Positions 50,272-57,763 are shown, numbered from the stretch's first letter. The stretch is 64,000 nt of DNA from a virus (IMGVR_UViG_3300025154_000006:19469-83468), one strand, 5' to 3'. A program made the numbers and translations. The notes: a model not told the origin generated them from the letters alone.

Positions 50272-50454
50272 ATGTCTCAAACCGCAAGTGAAGTTTTCGA
50301 GCAAGCAATGGATGCCGAATTTACCGATGGTAATTTGGCGGAAGCAATCACCCTGTATGAAGCCGCCGCGCAGTTGTACATCGAGCAGGGTTCACCCGCA
50401 GACGCGGAAGTCTGTCAGCACATGGCAGAAATCGTAAACGAGAAAGCTGGCTAA
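50272..50454 (+). CDS. cassette 1: TPR-like small protein (60 aa)
   Basis: AAAAGGAAAATATC precedes ATG. Helical with an Ala-rich repeat (LAEAITLYEAAAQLYIEQG) like a single tetratricopeptide hairpin. The stop codon overlaps the inverse core of attC 1, standard for cassette genes. Function unknown. Confidence 0.65.
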   Translation: MSQTASEVFEQAMDAEFTDGNLAEAITLYEAAAQLYIEQGSPADAEVCQHMAEIVNEKAG

Positions 50455-50560
50455 CGGCTTGCGTGAGCGGCTTTACGCCAGCACAGAACCTTGTAAATTT
50501 ATGACGACGGCGGGCAAAATGCCTATGCCTTCAAATAGTCCGCTCCACGCTTTGTTGGGC
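50449..50560 (+). other. attC site 1
   Basis: GGCTAAC to GTTGGGC; inner arms GCGTGAGCGG and CCGCTCCACGC pair with one extrahelical base. Confidence 0.75.
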
Positions 50561-50590
50561 GTATACTTGGCAAAAAAGGAGCGTGAAAAA

Positions 50591-50797
50591 ATGAAATGTG
50601 CGATATGCGGTGACGAAGTTGATACAGAAAATCCGTTTATGACAGGCGGGGTTTATGGGAAAAACCCAATCACCTGGCGCATGGCATGGATGCACGGATA
50701 TTGTCTGGAAAACGCAATTGACGATACAAAAACTCAACCCGCGAAATCTATCCAGTTTGAAAATCGCCACGATGAATATGTTTTCGCCGTCCAGTAA
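50591..50797 (+). CDS. cassette 2: small Cys-pair protein (68 aa)
   Basis: AAAGGAGCGTGAAAAA precedes ATG. MKCAICGDEVD gives a C-x2-C and HGYC a later H/C, a small zinc site. Begins 31 bp after a core site, ends 4 bp before the next inverse core. Confidence 0.65.
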   Translation: MKCAICGDEVDTENPFMTGGVYGKNPITWRMAWMHGYCLENAIDDTKTQPAKSIQFENRHDEYVFAVQ

Positions 50798-50800
50798 AAC

Positions 50801-50897
50801 GCCCAACAATGCGTGCACTGGACAATTGGCGGGCGCGGGCAAAGCGGACGGTGAATCTACACCCTCCGCCAATTGCCAGTAACGCTTGCCGTTAGGC
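50801..50897 (+). other. attC site 2
   Basis: GCCCAAC to GTTAGGC, both perfect consensus. Arms GCGTGCACTGG and CCAGTAACGC and the inner ACAATTGGCGG/CCGCCAATTG pair across a short loop. Confidence 0.85.
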
Positions 50898-50906
50898 TTC
50901 TTACTT

Positions 50907-52076
50907 ATGTCAGCAAAAATACTCGAAGGCAATGTCCTTGAAACCCTGAAAGACCTGCCTGCCTGCTCGGTTCAGTGCGTGGTAACTAGCCCGCCTTACT
51001 ACGGCTTGCGCGATTATGGCGTTGAAGGGCAAATAGGTTTAGAGCCTTCCCCCGAAGCCTATGTTGAACAACTTGTAAAAGTTTTCCGTGAAGTGTGGCG
51101 AGTACTAAAAGATGATGGTACTTTGTGGCTCAATCTTGGTGATAGTTATTGGGGCGGCAAAGGTCAATCATCACAGGCTTGATCTACCGAACACCAAGAC
51201 CGCAACACCTTACAAAAGGCACAGCATCAAATAACTGGCAAAGGTGAAACACGTCCCACAGATGGCAAGCATCCAGTTATCAAAGCCAAAGACCTTATCG
51301 GCATCCCCTGGATGGTCGCCTTTGCTTTACGGGCTGATGGTTGGTATCTGCGCTCCGAGATAATTTGGGCAAAGCCTAATCCTATGCCTGAGAGCATGAA
51401 GGATAGACCAACAAAAAGCCATGAGCAAATATTTCTTTTCTCAAAGTCGCCTGATTATTTCTATAACTACGAAGCGATTTTAGAGCCTGCAAATTATGAC
51501 GGGCGAAAAGATACCGTAATGAAAGGCAGTAAGAAATATAAAGATGGTTCTTATCTTGCGAACGGAAACGCAAACAGCCTATCGGTCAAAGGGTGTGAGC
51601 GTTGGCGTTTCAAGAATTTACAGGAAGATGGTCAGCAACCCAACACAATCCACGAAAGACGCGCCGCAGGCTTGAAAGATGAAGTCTATGCCGTCAGAAA
51701 TAAAAGGGATGTTTGGACAGTCAGCACAAAATCTTATAGTGGCGCACATTTCGCCACATTCCCAACAGAATTGATTGAGCCTTGCATTTTAGCAGGCACA
51801 AAGGAAGGTGATACCGTGCTTGATCCGTTCAATGGTTCAGGCACAACAGGCGAAGTATCCATCAAACATCATAGGCTTTATGTCGGTTGTGAGTTGAATC
51901 CGAAGTATGTAAAACTCACACACCGCAGGCTGTCCCAAGTCCAACCCGTCTTAATGCAAGAACGAAGCCTAACACCGCTTGCACTGAACGGGGCTAAGGC
52001 TCCCGATTTCCAGCATTCATTCCCTGCTGATGTACTGGTAGGCGAAGGCGCATTGCCTAAGCCGCCCCGCCAGTAA
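50907..52076 (+). pseudogene. cassette 3: beta-class DNA methyltransferase with internal TGA
   Basis: One frame of 389 codons interrupted only by TGA at codon 92 (51180-51182). TSPPYYGLRDYG near residue 30 is motif IV; TSPPY is typical of N4-cytosine enzymes, though N6-adenine is possible. FNGSGTTGEV near residue 310 is motif I. IV-before-I order marks the beta class. The TGA (perhaps from TGG or CGA) would yield a 91-residue fragment. Without it the enzyme looks intact. Its 3' end lies inside attC 3. No restriction endonuclease is next to it. Confidence 0.8.
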
Positions 52077-52091
52077 AGCGAACCGTTAGCC
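51967..52091 (+). other. attC site 3
   Basis: GCCTAAC to GTTAGCC; arms CGCTTGCACTG and CAGTAAAGCG plus CGGGGC/GCCCCG pair. The methyltransferase stop codon is inside it. Confidence 0.75.
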
Positions 52092-52119
52092 AGCCCTTTT
52101 GCTGGCGGAAAGGTCTCTT

Positions 52120-52350
52120 ATGTCACAAAGCGATTTTTATTCGGGTTTTGTGCCGCCCGAAGATTGGCTTCCTGGTAGCCCAAAACGGGATGTTCCTGTT
52201 CCGCAAGGCTCGCCCGCGTGGCCGTTCGGATGGAATCAAGAGCGAGTAGACAGAGCAAATGCTTGGGAAAACATAAAACTATTTCTGATTCTCGGTTTTG
52301 TTTTCGTTCTTGTAATTGCCTGTCCATCATTGCTGTGGATGGCTGGCTAA
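52120..52350 (+). CDS. cassette 4: small membrane protein (76 aa)
   Basis: Polar Pro-rich first half (FVPPEDWLPGSPKRDVPV) and a C-terminal membrane helix (IKLFLILGFVFVLVIACPSLL). The only ribosome site is weak (GGAAAGGTCTCTT). The stop overlaps the inverse core of attC 4. Confidence 0.6.
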   Translation: MSQSDFYSGFVPPEDWLPGSPKRDVPVPQGSPAWPFGWNQERVDRANAWENIKLFLILGFVFVLVIACPSLLWMAG

Positions 52351-52441
52351 CCTTGCGTGGTGTCGGCCAGGTGGTGGGTTTCGCGGCGCGGACAGTTTTT
52401 CCAACCCCGCCACCACCTGCTGCACACGCTAGACATTAGAC
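52345..52441 (+). other. attC site 4
   Basis: GGCTAAC to ATTAGAC (core one base off consensus); arms GCGTGGTGTC / CACACGC and CAGGTGGTGG / CCACCACCTG pair. Confidence 0.7.
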
Positions 52442-52461
52442 TCCTTCGTGAGGAAAATAAA

Positions 52462-52623
52462 ATGAACGAAAATGAATGGATTAAGCAAGCAGAAGAATAT
52501 GAACGCATGGCACAAAAAGCATACGATGAAGGTGATGAAGTCGCTGGTGAATTGTGGGAACGTAAAGCACAATCATGTCGCTATGCCGCTTGTAATGCTC
52601 CCGTTGAAAGTGGCGGGGTCTAA
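52462..52623 (+). CDS. cassette 5: small helical protein (53 aa)
   Basis: GAGGAAAATAAA precedes ATG. Helical, acidic (EWIKQAEEYERMAQKAYDEG), with two Cys near the end. Stop overlaps GTCTAAC. Confidence 0.6.
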   Translation: MNENEWIKQAEEYERMAQKAYDEGDEVAGELWERKAQSCRYAACNAPVESGGV

Positions 52624-52638
52624 CAATATGTTCGGCGG
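52618..52638 (+). other. decayed attC between cassettes 5 and 6
   Basis: GTCTAAC is followed almost at once by GTTCGGC; the palindromic body is missing, so these two cassettes are probably fused. Confidence 0.4.
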
Positions 52639-52659
52639 CACGTCCGCAAAGGGAGTTTT

Positions 52660-52896
52660 ATGAATGCTCTAAAACTAGCAATCCTGTTTCACGAAACGTA
52701 TGAGCGTCTCGCTTCATCGTTTGGTTACGAGACAAGAGACGATACTAAAAAGTTTGACGAGACTTCTAAAAATGGTAGGCTCATGGTGGCTGTGTGTGGC
52801 GAAATTTTGGCGCACCTAACACGGCGTTCGCCTGACCAGAAGCGGGCTGGCCGAAAATCCAAGCGTTTATCTGCTCCCGCCGCTTCTGGCAGGTAA
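52660..52896 (+). CDS. cassette 6: hypothetical protein (78 aa)
   Basis: AAAGGGAGTTTT precedes ATG. Helical N-terminus (LKLAILFHETYERLASSFGY); the last 25 residues are encoded by the attC itself and basic. No family. Confidence 0.6.
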   Translation: MNALKLAILFHETYERLASSFGYETRDDTKKFDETSKNGRLMVAVCGEILAHLTRRSPDQKRAGRKSKRLSAPAASGR

Positions 52897-52911
52897 CGCA
52901 AACCGTTAGCC
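52814..52911 (+). other. attC site 6
   Basis: ACCTAAC to GTTAGCC; long arms GCGTTCGCCTG / CAGGTAACGC and CCAGAAGCGG / CCGCTTCTGG pair almost perfectly. Confidence 0.85.
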
Positions 52912-52935
52912 CCCTATTTTATAAAGGAGTAAGCC

Positions 52936-53187
52936 ATGCCTGAATATCCTAAAAAACAAAAATACGAATCCCACAAATTGCATGCTTCACAAACGATAGA
53001 TGTATCCTTTATTTGTTTGCGTGCTGGTGAATTTGTCCATATTGACGCAAACGGTAAAGCGGTTGAAATCAAAATGGACAACGAAGGAAACGTTGGAGTC
53101 TGTGTATCAGAAGGCGTGGTAGTTGCTACGTTTGCTGAAATATACGGGGGCCAACATTATATTGGGCTTCTGAGCAGAGGTGAATGA
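52936..53187 (+). CDS. cassette 7a: beta-rich hypothetical protein (83 aa)
   Basis: ATAAAGGAGTAAGCC precedes ATG. Beta-rich (GEFVHIDANGKAVEIKM). The stop overlaps the start of the next gene, so both share a cassette. Confidence 0.65.
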   Translation: MPEYPKKQKYESHKLHASQTIDVSFICLRAGEFVHIDANGKAVEIKMDNEGNVGVCVSEGVVVATFAEIYGGQHYIGLLSRGE

Positions 53188-53396
53188 TGGCAGAAAAACA
53201 AATCGTTTGTGATAGTTGCGATGAACAATGGGAGAGGTCATTCTTCTGTGAAATCTGTTCGCATGGTGGTCATCACGAAATGCGAGAAGTCCCAAATATT
53301 ATGTGGGATGGATTGCCCGGTGAAGAGTATTACTGGGAAGAAGAATGGATTGATAACGGTGATATTTGCATGAATTGTTGCAATGGCCATCCATGA
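53184..53396 (+). CDS. cassette 7b: zinc-ribbon-like protein (70 aa)
   Basis: Coupled to the previous gene by overlap. C-x2-C twice near the N-terminus (CDSCDEQW, FCEICSHGG) and once at the C-terminus (ICMNCCNGH). Acidic, Trp/Glu-rich centre. No family. Confidence 0.6.
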   Translation: MMAEKQIVCDSCDEQWERSFFCEICSHGGHHEMREVPNIMWDGLPGEEYYWEEEWIDNGDICMNCCNGHP

Positions 53397-53397
53397 A

Positions 53398-53524
53398 GCC
53401 CAACAAAACATGTACCTGACGTGGTGGAGTCTACGGCTTCGGTCGGCATTTTCCCGCCTCAGAAGTATCAGCATCAGAAGCGGATTCTACTCCTGCCATC
53501 ATGCGGGTAATGTAAGCCGTTCTA
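53398..53524 (+). other. attC site 7, array end
   Basis: GCCCAAC to GTTCTAT, with arms ACATGTACC / GGGTAATGT and a GGAGT/ACTCC segment. The core is off consensus, as expected where the cassette meets non-cassette DNA. Confidence 0.6.
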
Positions 53525-53537
53525 TTGTAATAAATTG

Positions 53538-54086
53538 TTAGCTATCTATTGTTTTTCCCTCAATGATTTCTGTTTGATCTTCTTGTTCTATAGTAACTAT
53601 GCGTTTCGTTTCTACCATTGTGAGTTTTGCCCCTTTAACGGTTGCTAGAATTTCCATTGCTTTTGCGTCATTGGTTTTGTCCGATGGCTTTTCGTCCACC
53701 GGTTCTTTAATAACAGGATAGATAAAGTCCATGGTCTTTCCTAAATGCGCATCTATTTTGAGAAGGCTTGCAATATACTTATCTCGATCAAGTATACCAG
53801 CAGAAAGAGACGTTCGTATTTCTTCCGCTTCGTTTAAAAGTGTTTCAACATTCTTGCGTCTACTTTCTGTAATTCCGTCAATCAAAGACGAAAAAGAAGT
53901 ACGGATTGCAGATTGAATAGTACGAATTAACTCAGGAGATTGCGCAACATATCTATCGAAAGTCCAGAGATCAATGCCTACCTCTGCGCAAGCATCCTTC
54001 TTATTCTTACCCGAGAATAGGAGATCCATAACTTTCAAGATTTTTTCTTCCCGGACAACTTCTGTAATTGCATTTGTTTTTGTCAT
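53538..54086 (-). CDS. small terminase-like or helix-turn-helix protein (182 aa)
   Basis: ATG 54086. Residues 15-45 (EKILKVMDLLFSGKNKKDACAEVGI) look like an HTH of small-terminase or homeodomain-like type; the rest is helical and acidic. The only leftward gene in the 45-64 kb region. Its 3' end abuts the cassette array. Could be a DNA-packaging initiator or a regulator; not decided. Confidence 0.5.
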   Translation of the reverse strand: MTKTNAITEVVREEKILKVMDLLFSGKNKKDACAEVGIDLWTFDRYVAQSPELIRTIQSAIRTSFSSLIDGITESRRKNVETLLNEAEEIRTSLSAGILDRDKYIASLLKIDAHLGKTMDFIYPVIKEPVDEKPSDKTNDAKAMEILATVKGAKLTMVETKRIVTIEQEDQTEIIEGKTIDS

Positions 54087-54094
54087 TTTGGTAT

Positions 54095-54100
54095 TATAAT
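54095..54100 (+). promoter_or_regulatory. -10 element of the radical SAM operon
   Basis: TATAAT with no clear -35; palindrome copy 18 begins 8 bp downstream, across the expected transcription start, an operator-like position. Confidence 0.45.
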
Positions 54101-54108
54101 CTAAAAAT

Positions 54109-54123
54109 GTTCGCAATGCGAAC
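54109..54123. repeat. 15-bp palindrome copy 18
   Basis: Perfect GTTCGCAATGCGAAC in the divergent gap between the leftward HTH gene and the radical SAM operon. Confidence 0.9.
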
Positions 54124-54135
54124 CTAGGAGACAAA

Positions 54136-54375
54136 ATGAAAGAATATATTCTTAGAACCACTGGCGGCGAGGCTGCATGTTTTTTGTCAAAAGAACACGC
54201 AGATAGACTAAAACAAATTGTTAATGGTAAATACATTGAAAAAACATTTTTCCAAACCGGAAAACAAACAGTTTTCGTTTTTAAAGTTAACATGGTTTGG
54301 AAATTAGTAATCGGCATCGAAATTCCTATCTATAAAGAATACTATATCCAAGAGGTCCAAGAGAGCGATCTATGA
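54136..54375 (+). CDS. hypothetical protein, first in radical SAM operon (79 aa)
   Basis: CTAGGAGACAAA precedes ATG. Begins MKEYILRTTGGEAACFLSKE; beta strands then an amphipathic end. Coupled by ATGA to the radical SAM gene, so probably works with it. No family. Confidence 0.6.
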   Translation: MKEYILRTTGGEAACFLSKEHADRLKQIVNGKYIEKTFFQTGKQTVFVFKVNMVWKLVIGIEIPIYKEYYIQEVQESDL

Positions 54376-55442
54376 AACTACACTATTTTGATAAAATCTA
54401 TAACTTTGTAGAGATTTTCGATACTGAAACCGGATTTCATTACACTTCTGGTATTTTGACCGAAAGCGGTAAAGATAGTGGCGTTGATCCATTAATGCGT
54501 TCTTGGCCTGCACTTATGGACATAGGAATTATGGGTGGTTGTTCATCTTCTAAAGTTTGTCAAGTTGGTTGTTATCAACAAGGAAAGAATACGCCAAAGG
54601 GTCATATGTCAGTTGATCTTTTCCGCAAAATCATTGACGAAGCTGCGGGAAAGACTTTTTCTGTAGCCCTGGGTGGTTTTGGCAATCCAAATGAACATCC
54701 AAACTTTCTTGAGATTATTCGCTATGCCAGAATGAAGAATATTGCTCCGTCTTATACTACTGCCGGGACCAATCTAACAGACGCACAAGTACAGGTTACT
54801 AAACATTATTGTGGTGCTGTGGCAGTTTCGTGGCACGATCAACCATATACCTATGGCGCAATTGAGCGTTTTGTGAATGCCGGTTGTATTACTAATATTC
54901 ATTTTGTGGTAGGGAATAACACAATTGATGAAGCTATTAGACGTCTAGAAGAAAACGATTTTCCCAAGGGTATCTACGCTGTTATCTTCTTACTGTATAA
55001 GCCTGTTGGCAAGGGAATGCCAGAAAACCGTCTTAGGGTCACAGATCCGCGTATTCGTAGATTTTATGAACTGATTGAAGCGGAGCATCCCTTTAAGTGC
55101 GGTTTAGATAGTTGCCATATTCCTGGAGTTATGAACTTTACCAAGAACGTCGCTATAGAAAGCATTGTGCCGTGTGACGCCGCAAGATTTTCAATGTATA
55201 TAACACCAGATGGTTTTGCGTTACCGTGTTCATTTGATACCAACAATCGCCAGTATGCTGTTGACATTAAGGAAATCGGTATTCAGGGCGCCTGGGAAAG
55301 CGAGGCTTTTGAGAAATTTAGAAATCATTATAAAACTAGTTGTTCGCACTGCGAAATAAGTAAACGTCTTAACTGCCTTGGCGGATGTGGCCTAATGGCA
55401 GAACAAATCAATCTTTGTAAAGATTATTCTAAAGGAGAATAA
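54372..55442 (+). CDS. radical SAM protein with SPASM-like C-terminus (356 aa)
   Basis: The N-terminal half reads like a radical SAM barrel: a Cys cluster (GGCSSSKVCQVGCYQ, residues 56-70), then SVALGGFGNPNEHPNFLEI and SYTTAGTNLTD. The Cys spacing is C-x5-C-x3-C rather than C-x3-C-x2-C. The C-terminus has C-x12-G-x4-C and C-x2-C-x7-C-x3-C-x10-C, resembling the SPASM domain that binds extra iron-sulfur clusters in peptide-modifying enzymes. It ends 1 bp before three NSSSSSF genes. Palindrome copy 19 encodes the C-S-H-C-E of this domain. Substrate unknown; the adjacent small proteins are candidates. Confidence 0.75.
   Translation: MKLHYFDKIYNFVEIFDTETGFHYTSGILTESGKDSGVDPLMRSWPALMDIGIMGGCSSSKVCQVGCYQQGKNTPKGHMSVDLFRKIIDEAAGKTFSVALGGFGNPNEHPNFLEIIRYARMKNIAPSYTTAGTNLTDAQVQVTKHYCGAVAVSWHDQPYTYGAIERFVNAGCITNIHFVVGNNTIDEAIRRLEENDFPKGIYAVIFLLYKPVGKGMPENRLRVTDPRIRRFYELIEAEHPFKCGLDSCHIPGVMNFTKNVAIESIVPCDAARFSMYITPDGFALPCSFDTNNRQYAVDIKEIGIQGAWESEAFEKFRNHYKTSCSHCEISKRLNCLGGCGLMAEQINLCKDYSKGE
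55342..55356. repeat. 15-bp palindrome copy 19
   Basis: GTTCGCACTGCGAAA, one mismatch, coding for part of the SPASM-like cysteine motif. Confidence 0.8.
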
Positions 55443-55443
55443 A

Positions 55444-55755
55444 ATGAAAATTCATATGTCTTTTGTAACAAATAGCAGCTCATCTTCATTTATCATTATT
55501 GGTACAAATAAACACAACGAGAAGTTTGTAGAAGACAGAGACATCAAAAGTGAACTTTTCTCTGAATTTGAACTTGTTTTCACGCATGAAGGTGATGATA
55601 ACGGCACGGTTTCTATTAGTAATGTCACAAAGCTTCTCTCTGAAATGACAATCCCGCAAGCCAAGCAATACTTTGTTAAAAAAGCCAGAGAGCATGGAAT
55701 TGATATTGATGTAAAAGATGTAACATTTGACTATGGAGGTTACTATAATGGCTAA
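55444..55755 (+). CDS. NSSSSSF-motif protein 1 (103 aa)
   Basis: AAAGGAGAATAAA precedes ATG. N-terminus MKIHMSFVTNSSSSSFIIIG is shared with the next two genes, the rest is unrelated to them: acidic, alpha/beta. Starts 1 bp after the radical SAM stop. The motif recurs in unstudied bacterial and phage proteins as far as I recall; function unknown. Candidate substrate or partner of the radical SAM enzyme. Confidence 0.7.
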   Translation: MKIHMSFVTNSSSSSFIIIGTNKHNEKFVEDRDIKSELFSEFELVFTHEGDDNGTVSISNVTKLLSEMTIPQAKQYFVKKAREHGIDIDVKDVTFDYGGYYNG

Positions 55756-56095
55756 GATCCGTTTATCTTTTGTAACGAACAGTTCTTCTTCGAGTTTTAT
55801 TCTTGCTATTAAAAACGATATTACTCGTGAAGAACTTGAAGAAATTGTAGCCAAGAGGATAAAAGATACCCAATTTTCTTCTGAATTTGATTACTATGAT
55901 GTTGAAACAGAAGAAGAGGCTATTGACAAAATTGTATCTTCGCTATTAGAGGATCTCAAATGTGCCATGGCGCTTGATAACTGGAAGGTACTTGGCGGAG
56001 ATTGCTCAAATGAAAGCGAAGATATTTTCAATGGCTTTATATATCAATGTGGTTTTGAAAACACAGAGAAAATCAAAAATAAGTTTTTTGACTAG
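55748..56095 (+). CDS. NSSSSSF-motif protein 2 (115 aa)
   Basis: Overlaps protein 1 by 8 bp; TGGAGGTTACTATA precedes ATG 55748. N-terminus MAKIRLSFVTNSSSSSFILA, then an acidic body (TREELEEIVAKRI, YYDVETEEEAIDK). Serine codons differ from the other copies, so the motif is kept at protein level. Confidence 0.7.
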   Translation: MAKIRLSFVTNSSSSSFILAIKNDITREELEEIVAKRIKDTQFSSEFDYYDVETEEEAIDKIVSSLLEDLKCAMALDNWKVLGGDCSNESEDIFNGFIYQCGFENTEKIKNKFFD

Positions 56096-56104
56096 GAGAT
56101 AAAA

Positions 56105-56539
56105 ATGTGCAAAATTCATTCATCGTTCATTACGAATAGTAGTAGTTCTAGTTTTGTTATTATTGGAAGAAAGAAATTACAAGATATTGCCTTTCAAGAA
56201 AGTATTCTTGTTGCAGGAAGCGAACTTGGAAAAATCGAATTTGGATGGGGACCAGAAACAATTCGAGATTGGGGAAGTCGTGTTAATTTTGCCTATCTGC
56301 AAACCCTATATCTTGGAGAAAATGGAAAGCAAAAACTTGAAATGCTCGAAAAGATTCTCCGAGAATGTCTTAAAGTAAAAGAAATCACCTGGAAACTCAC
56401 TATGGATGAAGGATATATTGATCATCAGTCGTCTGCGATTGAAGGAGAAAATCTTGAAATTTTTGAAAGTGAAGAACTCTTAAGGCAATTTCTGTTCGCG
56501 GAAGATTCTAAAATTGTTTTAAATAACGATAACTACTAA
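56105..56539 (+). CDS. NSSSSSF-motif protein 3 (144 aa)
   Basis: TAGGAGATAAAA precedes ATG. N-terminus MCKIHSSFITNSSSSSFVII; the body has a helical acidic segment (LEMLEKILRECLKVKEI) and a different ending. Third tandem member of the set. Confidence 0.7.
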   Translation: MCKIHSSFITNSSSSSFVIIGRKKLQDIAFQESILVAGSELGKIEFGWGPETIRDWGSRVNFAYLQTLYLGENGKQKLEMLEKILRECLKVKEITWKLTMDEGYIDHQSSAIEGENLEIFESEELLRQFLFAEDSKIVLNNDNY

Positions 56540-56558
56540 GCCATAAGGAGAAAATATC

Positions 56559-57089
56559 ATGGCCAACTATAACAAAGCAATTGAACAACTGGTTCGTACT
56601 TCTTGGGAAACTCACGCTTTGCAAGGATTTTGGAAGAAAGCTAATTTTGAAAAGACCGATCATGGTTGTTCGTTTATGCTTTATGAACGCGTAGAACTTG
56701 AAAAACCTTATTATTTTATTGCCCACGAATGGTTAAAAAAGCATGTTGATCCTGCTGGTATCTATACCAAGAAGCGCTCAGAGAAACTTTTTGCGCCACT
56801 TGCGGCAATGTTACAACAATCTCCATGGAGTGAAAACGATCTCAGGATTGGACAAAAAGTCTGGTTACTGCCTATTCGAGAAATATCAACAAAGTATCGC
56901 CGCGGAGAGATTGGCGAGATTGATATGCTCGAGAGTGACAGCATTGTTGATTTGATAAATTGTGCCGAAGAATATGGATATAGCGATTCGTACGGTTCTT
57001 GCTATTCTTTGGAAATTGTCATTGTGAAAGATGCTGACGGAAATTGGCACCCATTTGAGGCAAAAAAGGAAGCAACAAAAGATGAATAA
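56559..57089 (+). CDS. hypothetical protein (176 aa)
   Basis: TAAGGAGAAAATATC upstream. Mixed alpha/beta; segments HEWLKKHVDPAGIYTKKR and RIGQKVWLLPIREIS. It overlaps the next gene by 8 bp. No family. Confidence 0.6.
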   Translation: MANYNKAIEQLVRTSWETHALQGFWKKANFEKTDHGCSFMLYERVELEKPYYFIAHEWLKKHVDPAGIYTKKRSEKLFAPLAAMLQQSPWSENDLRIGQKVWLLPIREISTKYRRGEIGEIDMLESDSIVDLINCAEEYGYSDSYGSCYSLEIVIVKDADGNWHPFEAKKEATKDE

Positions 57090-57438
57090 GCAACCCTGGT
57101 ATGTTCGTTTGACTATTACCGAATTTGAAAGTTCTACTGCGAATACTTCTCAGTCTCTTGCTTTTATGAAGGAAGCCAAAAAATGGCTAAAAGACTTTTG
57201 TGTAAATCGTAGATATACAAATTTCAAGTTCGGCATTGGTCACTTTTACTTCTCTGCTTTCTTCAAGGTTAGAGAACAGTGGTGGTATGTATCCAGCGGA
57301 GATTTACGTTGGTCATTTGGGACTATGCTGGTTCGTACTGCGAACTCGGACAAAGACTATACCGGCGGACGCAATCAGTCCGTGTATTATAACGAGAACT
57401 TTGAAGCCAATCTCTATAAAATTGTAAAAGGAGACTAG
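57082..57438 (+). CDS. hypothetical protein (118 aa)
   Basis: ATG 57082 inside the previous gene. Strand-rich core (WYVRLTITEFESS, FYFSAFFKVREQWWYVSSG). Palindrome copy 20 encodes VRTANSD. No family. Confidence 0.6.
   Translation: MNKQPWYVRLTITEFESSTANTSQSLAFMKEAKKWLKDFCVNRRYTNFKFGIGHFYFSAFFKVREQWWYVSSGDLRWSFGTMLVRTANSDKDYTGGRNQSVYYNENFEANLYKIVKGD
57331..57345. repeat. 15-bp palindrome copy 20
   Basis: GTTCGTACTGCGAAC, one mismatch, inside the 57082 gene. A further eroded form may lie at 57132. Confidence 0.8.
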
Positions 57439-57439
57439 A

Positions 57440-57763
57440 ATGGCGGCTAGTATTCTTACTATCTTTCAAGATATGATCTATCGTCCGGATGAAGCAAATT
57501 TCAAACATGCTCTTTCCTTCGCGCCAGGATGTGATAATTTAGAGGACCAAGATTGGCAAATGCTTGAAAGACTTGAGGGAGATCGTCTTTTTCAGAAGAT
57601 TGCTGATCTGTATCCAAAGTATTATCGTTTTTGGCGCTTGTATAAGAAACCTGGAACCGCTGAGGAATGGCAAGAAGTAAAGTGGAAAAACTATATGTAC
57701 GATATGAATGTAATGGCTGAAATTTTTGGCGAAGCACAAAAAGAAATATTAAAAGGAGACTAA
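57440..57763 (+). CDS. hypothetical helical protein (107 aa)
   Basis: AAGGAGACTAGA upstream. Helical, Trp/Tyr-rich (LYPKYYRFWRLYKKPGT). No family; spacing of a few bases to both neighbours. Confidence 0.55.
   Translation: MAASILTIFQDMIYRPDEANFKHALSFAPGCDNLEDQDWQMLERLEGDRLFQKIADLYPKYYRFWRLYKKPGTAEEWQEVKWKNYMYDMNVMAEIFGEAQKEILKGD

Larger units (their letters stand above)
50230..53524 (+). mobile_element. integron gene-cassette array inside the phage
   Basis: Small genes, all plus-strand, each followed by a 97-127 nt imperfect inverted repeat bounded by an inverse core (RYYYAAC-like) and a core (GTTRRRY-like), with the unpaired bases and central variable part typical of attC sites. Cassettes: 50272 gene; 50591 gene; methyltransferase; 52120 gene; 52462 plus 52660 genes (attC between them decayed); 52936 plus 53184 genes. 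No integron integrase lies in the window. The 15-bp palindrome is absent here. Confidence 0.85.

Noticed and set aside
51180-51182. TGA read as tryptophan (alternative genetic code)
   Set aside because: TGA ends many other well-bounded genes in the window, for example at 45431, 49157-53187 region overlaps of ATGA type and others.
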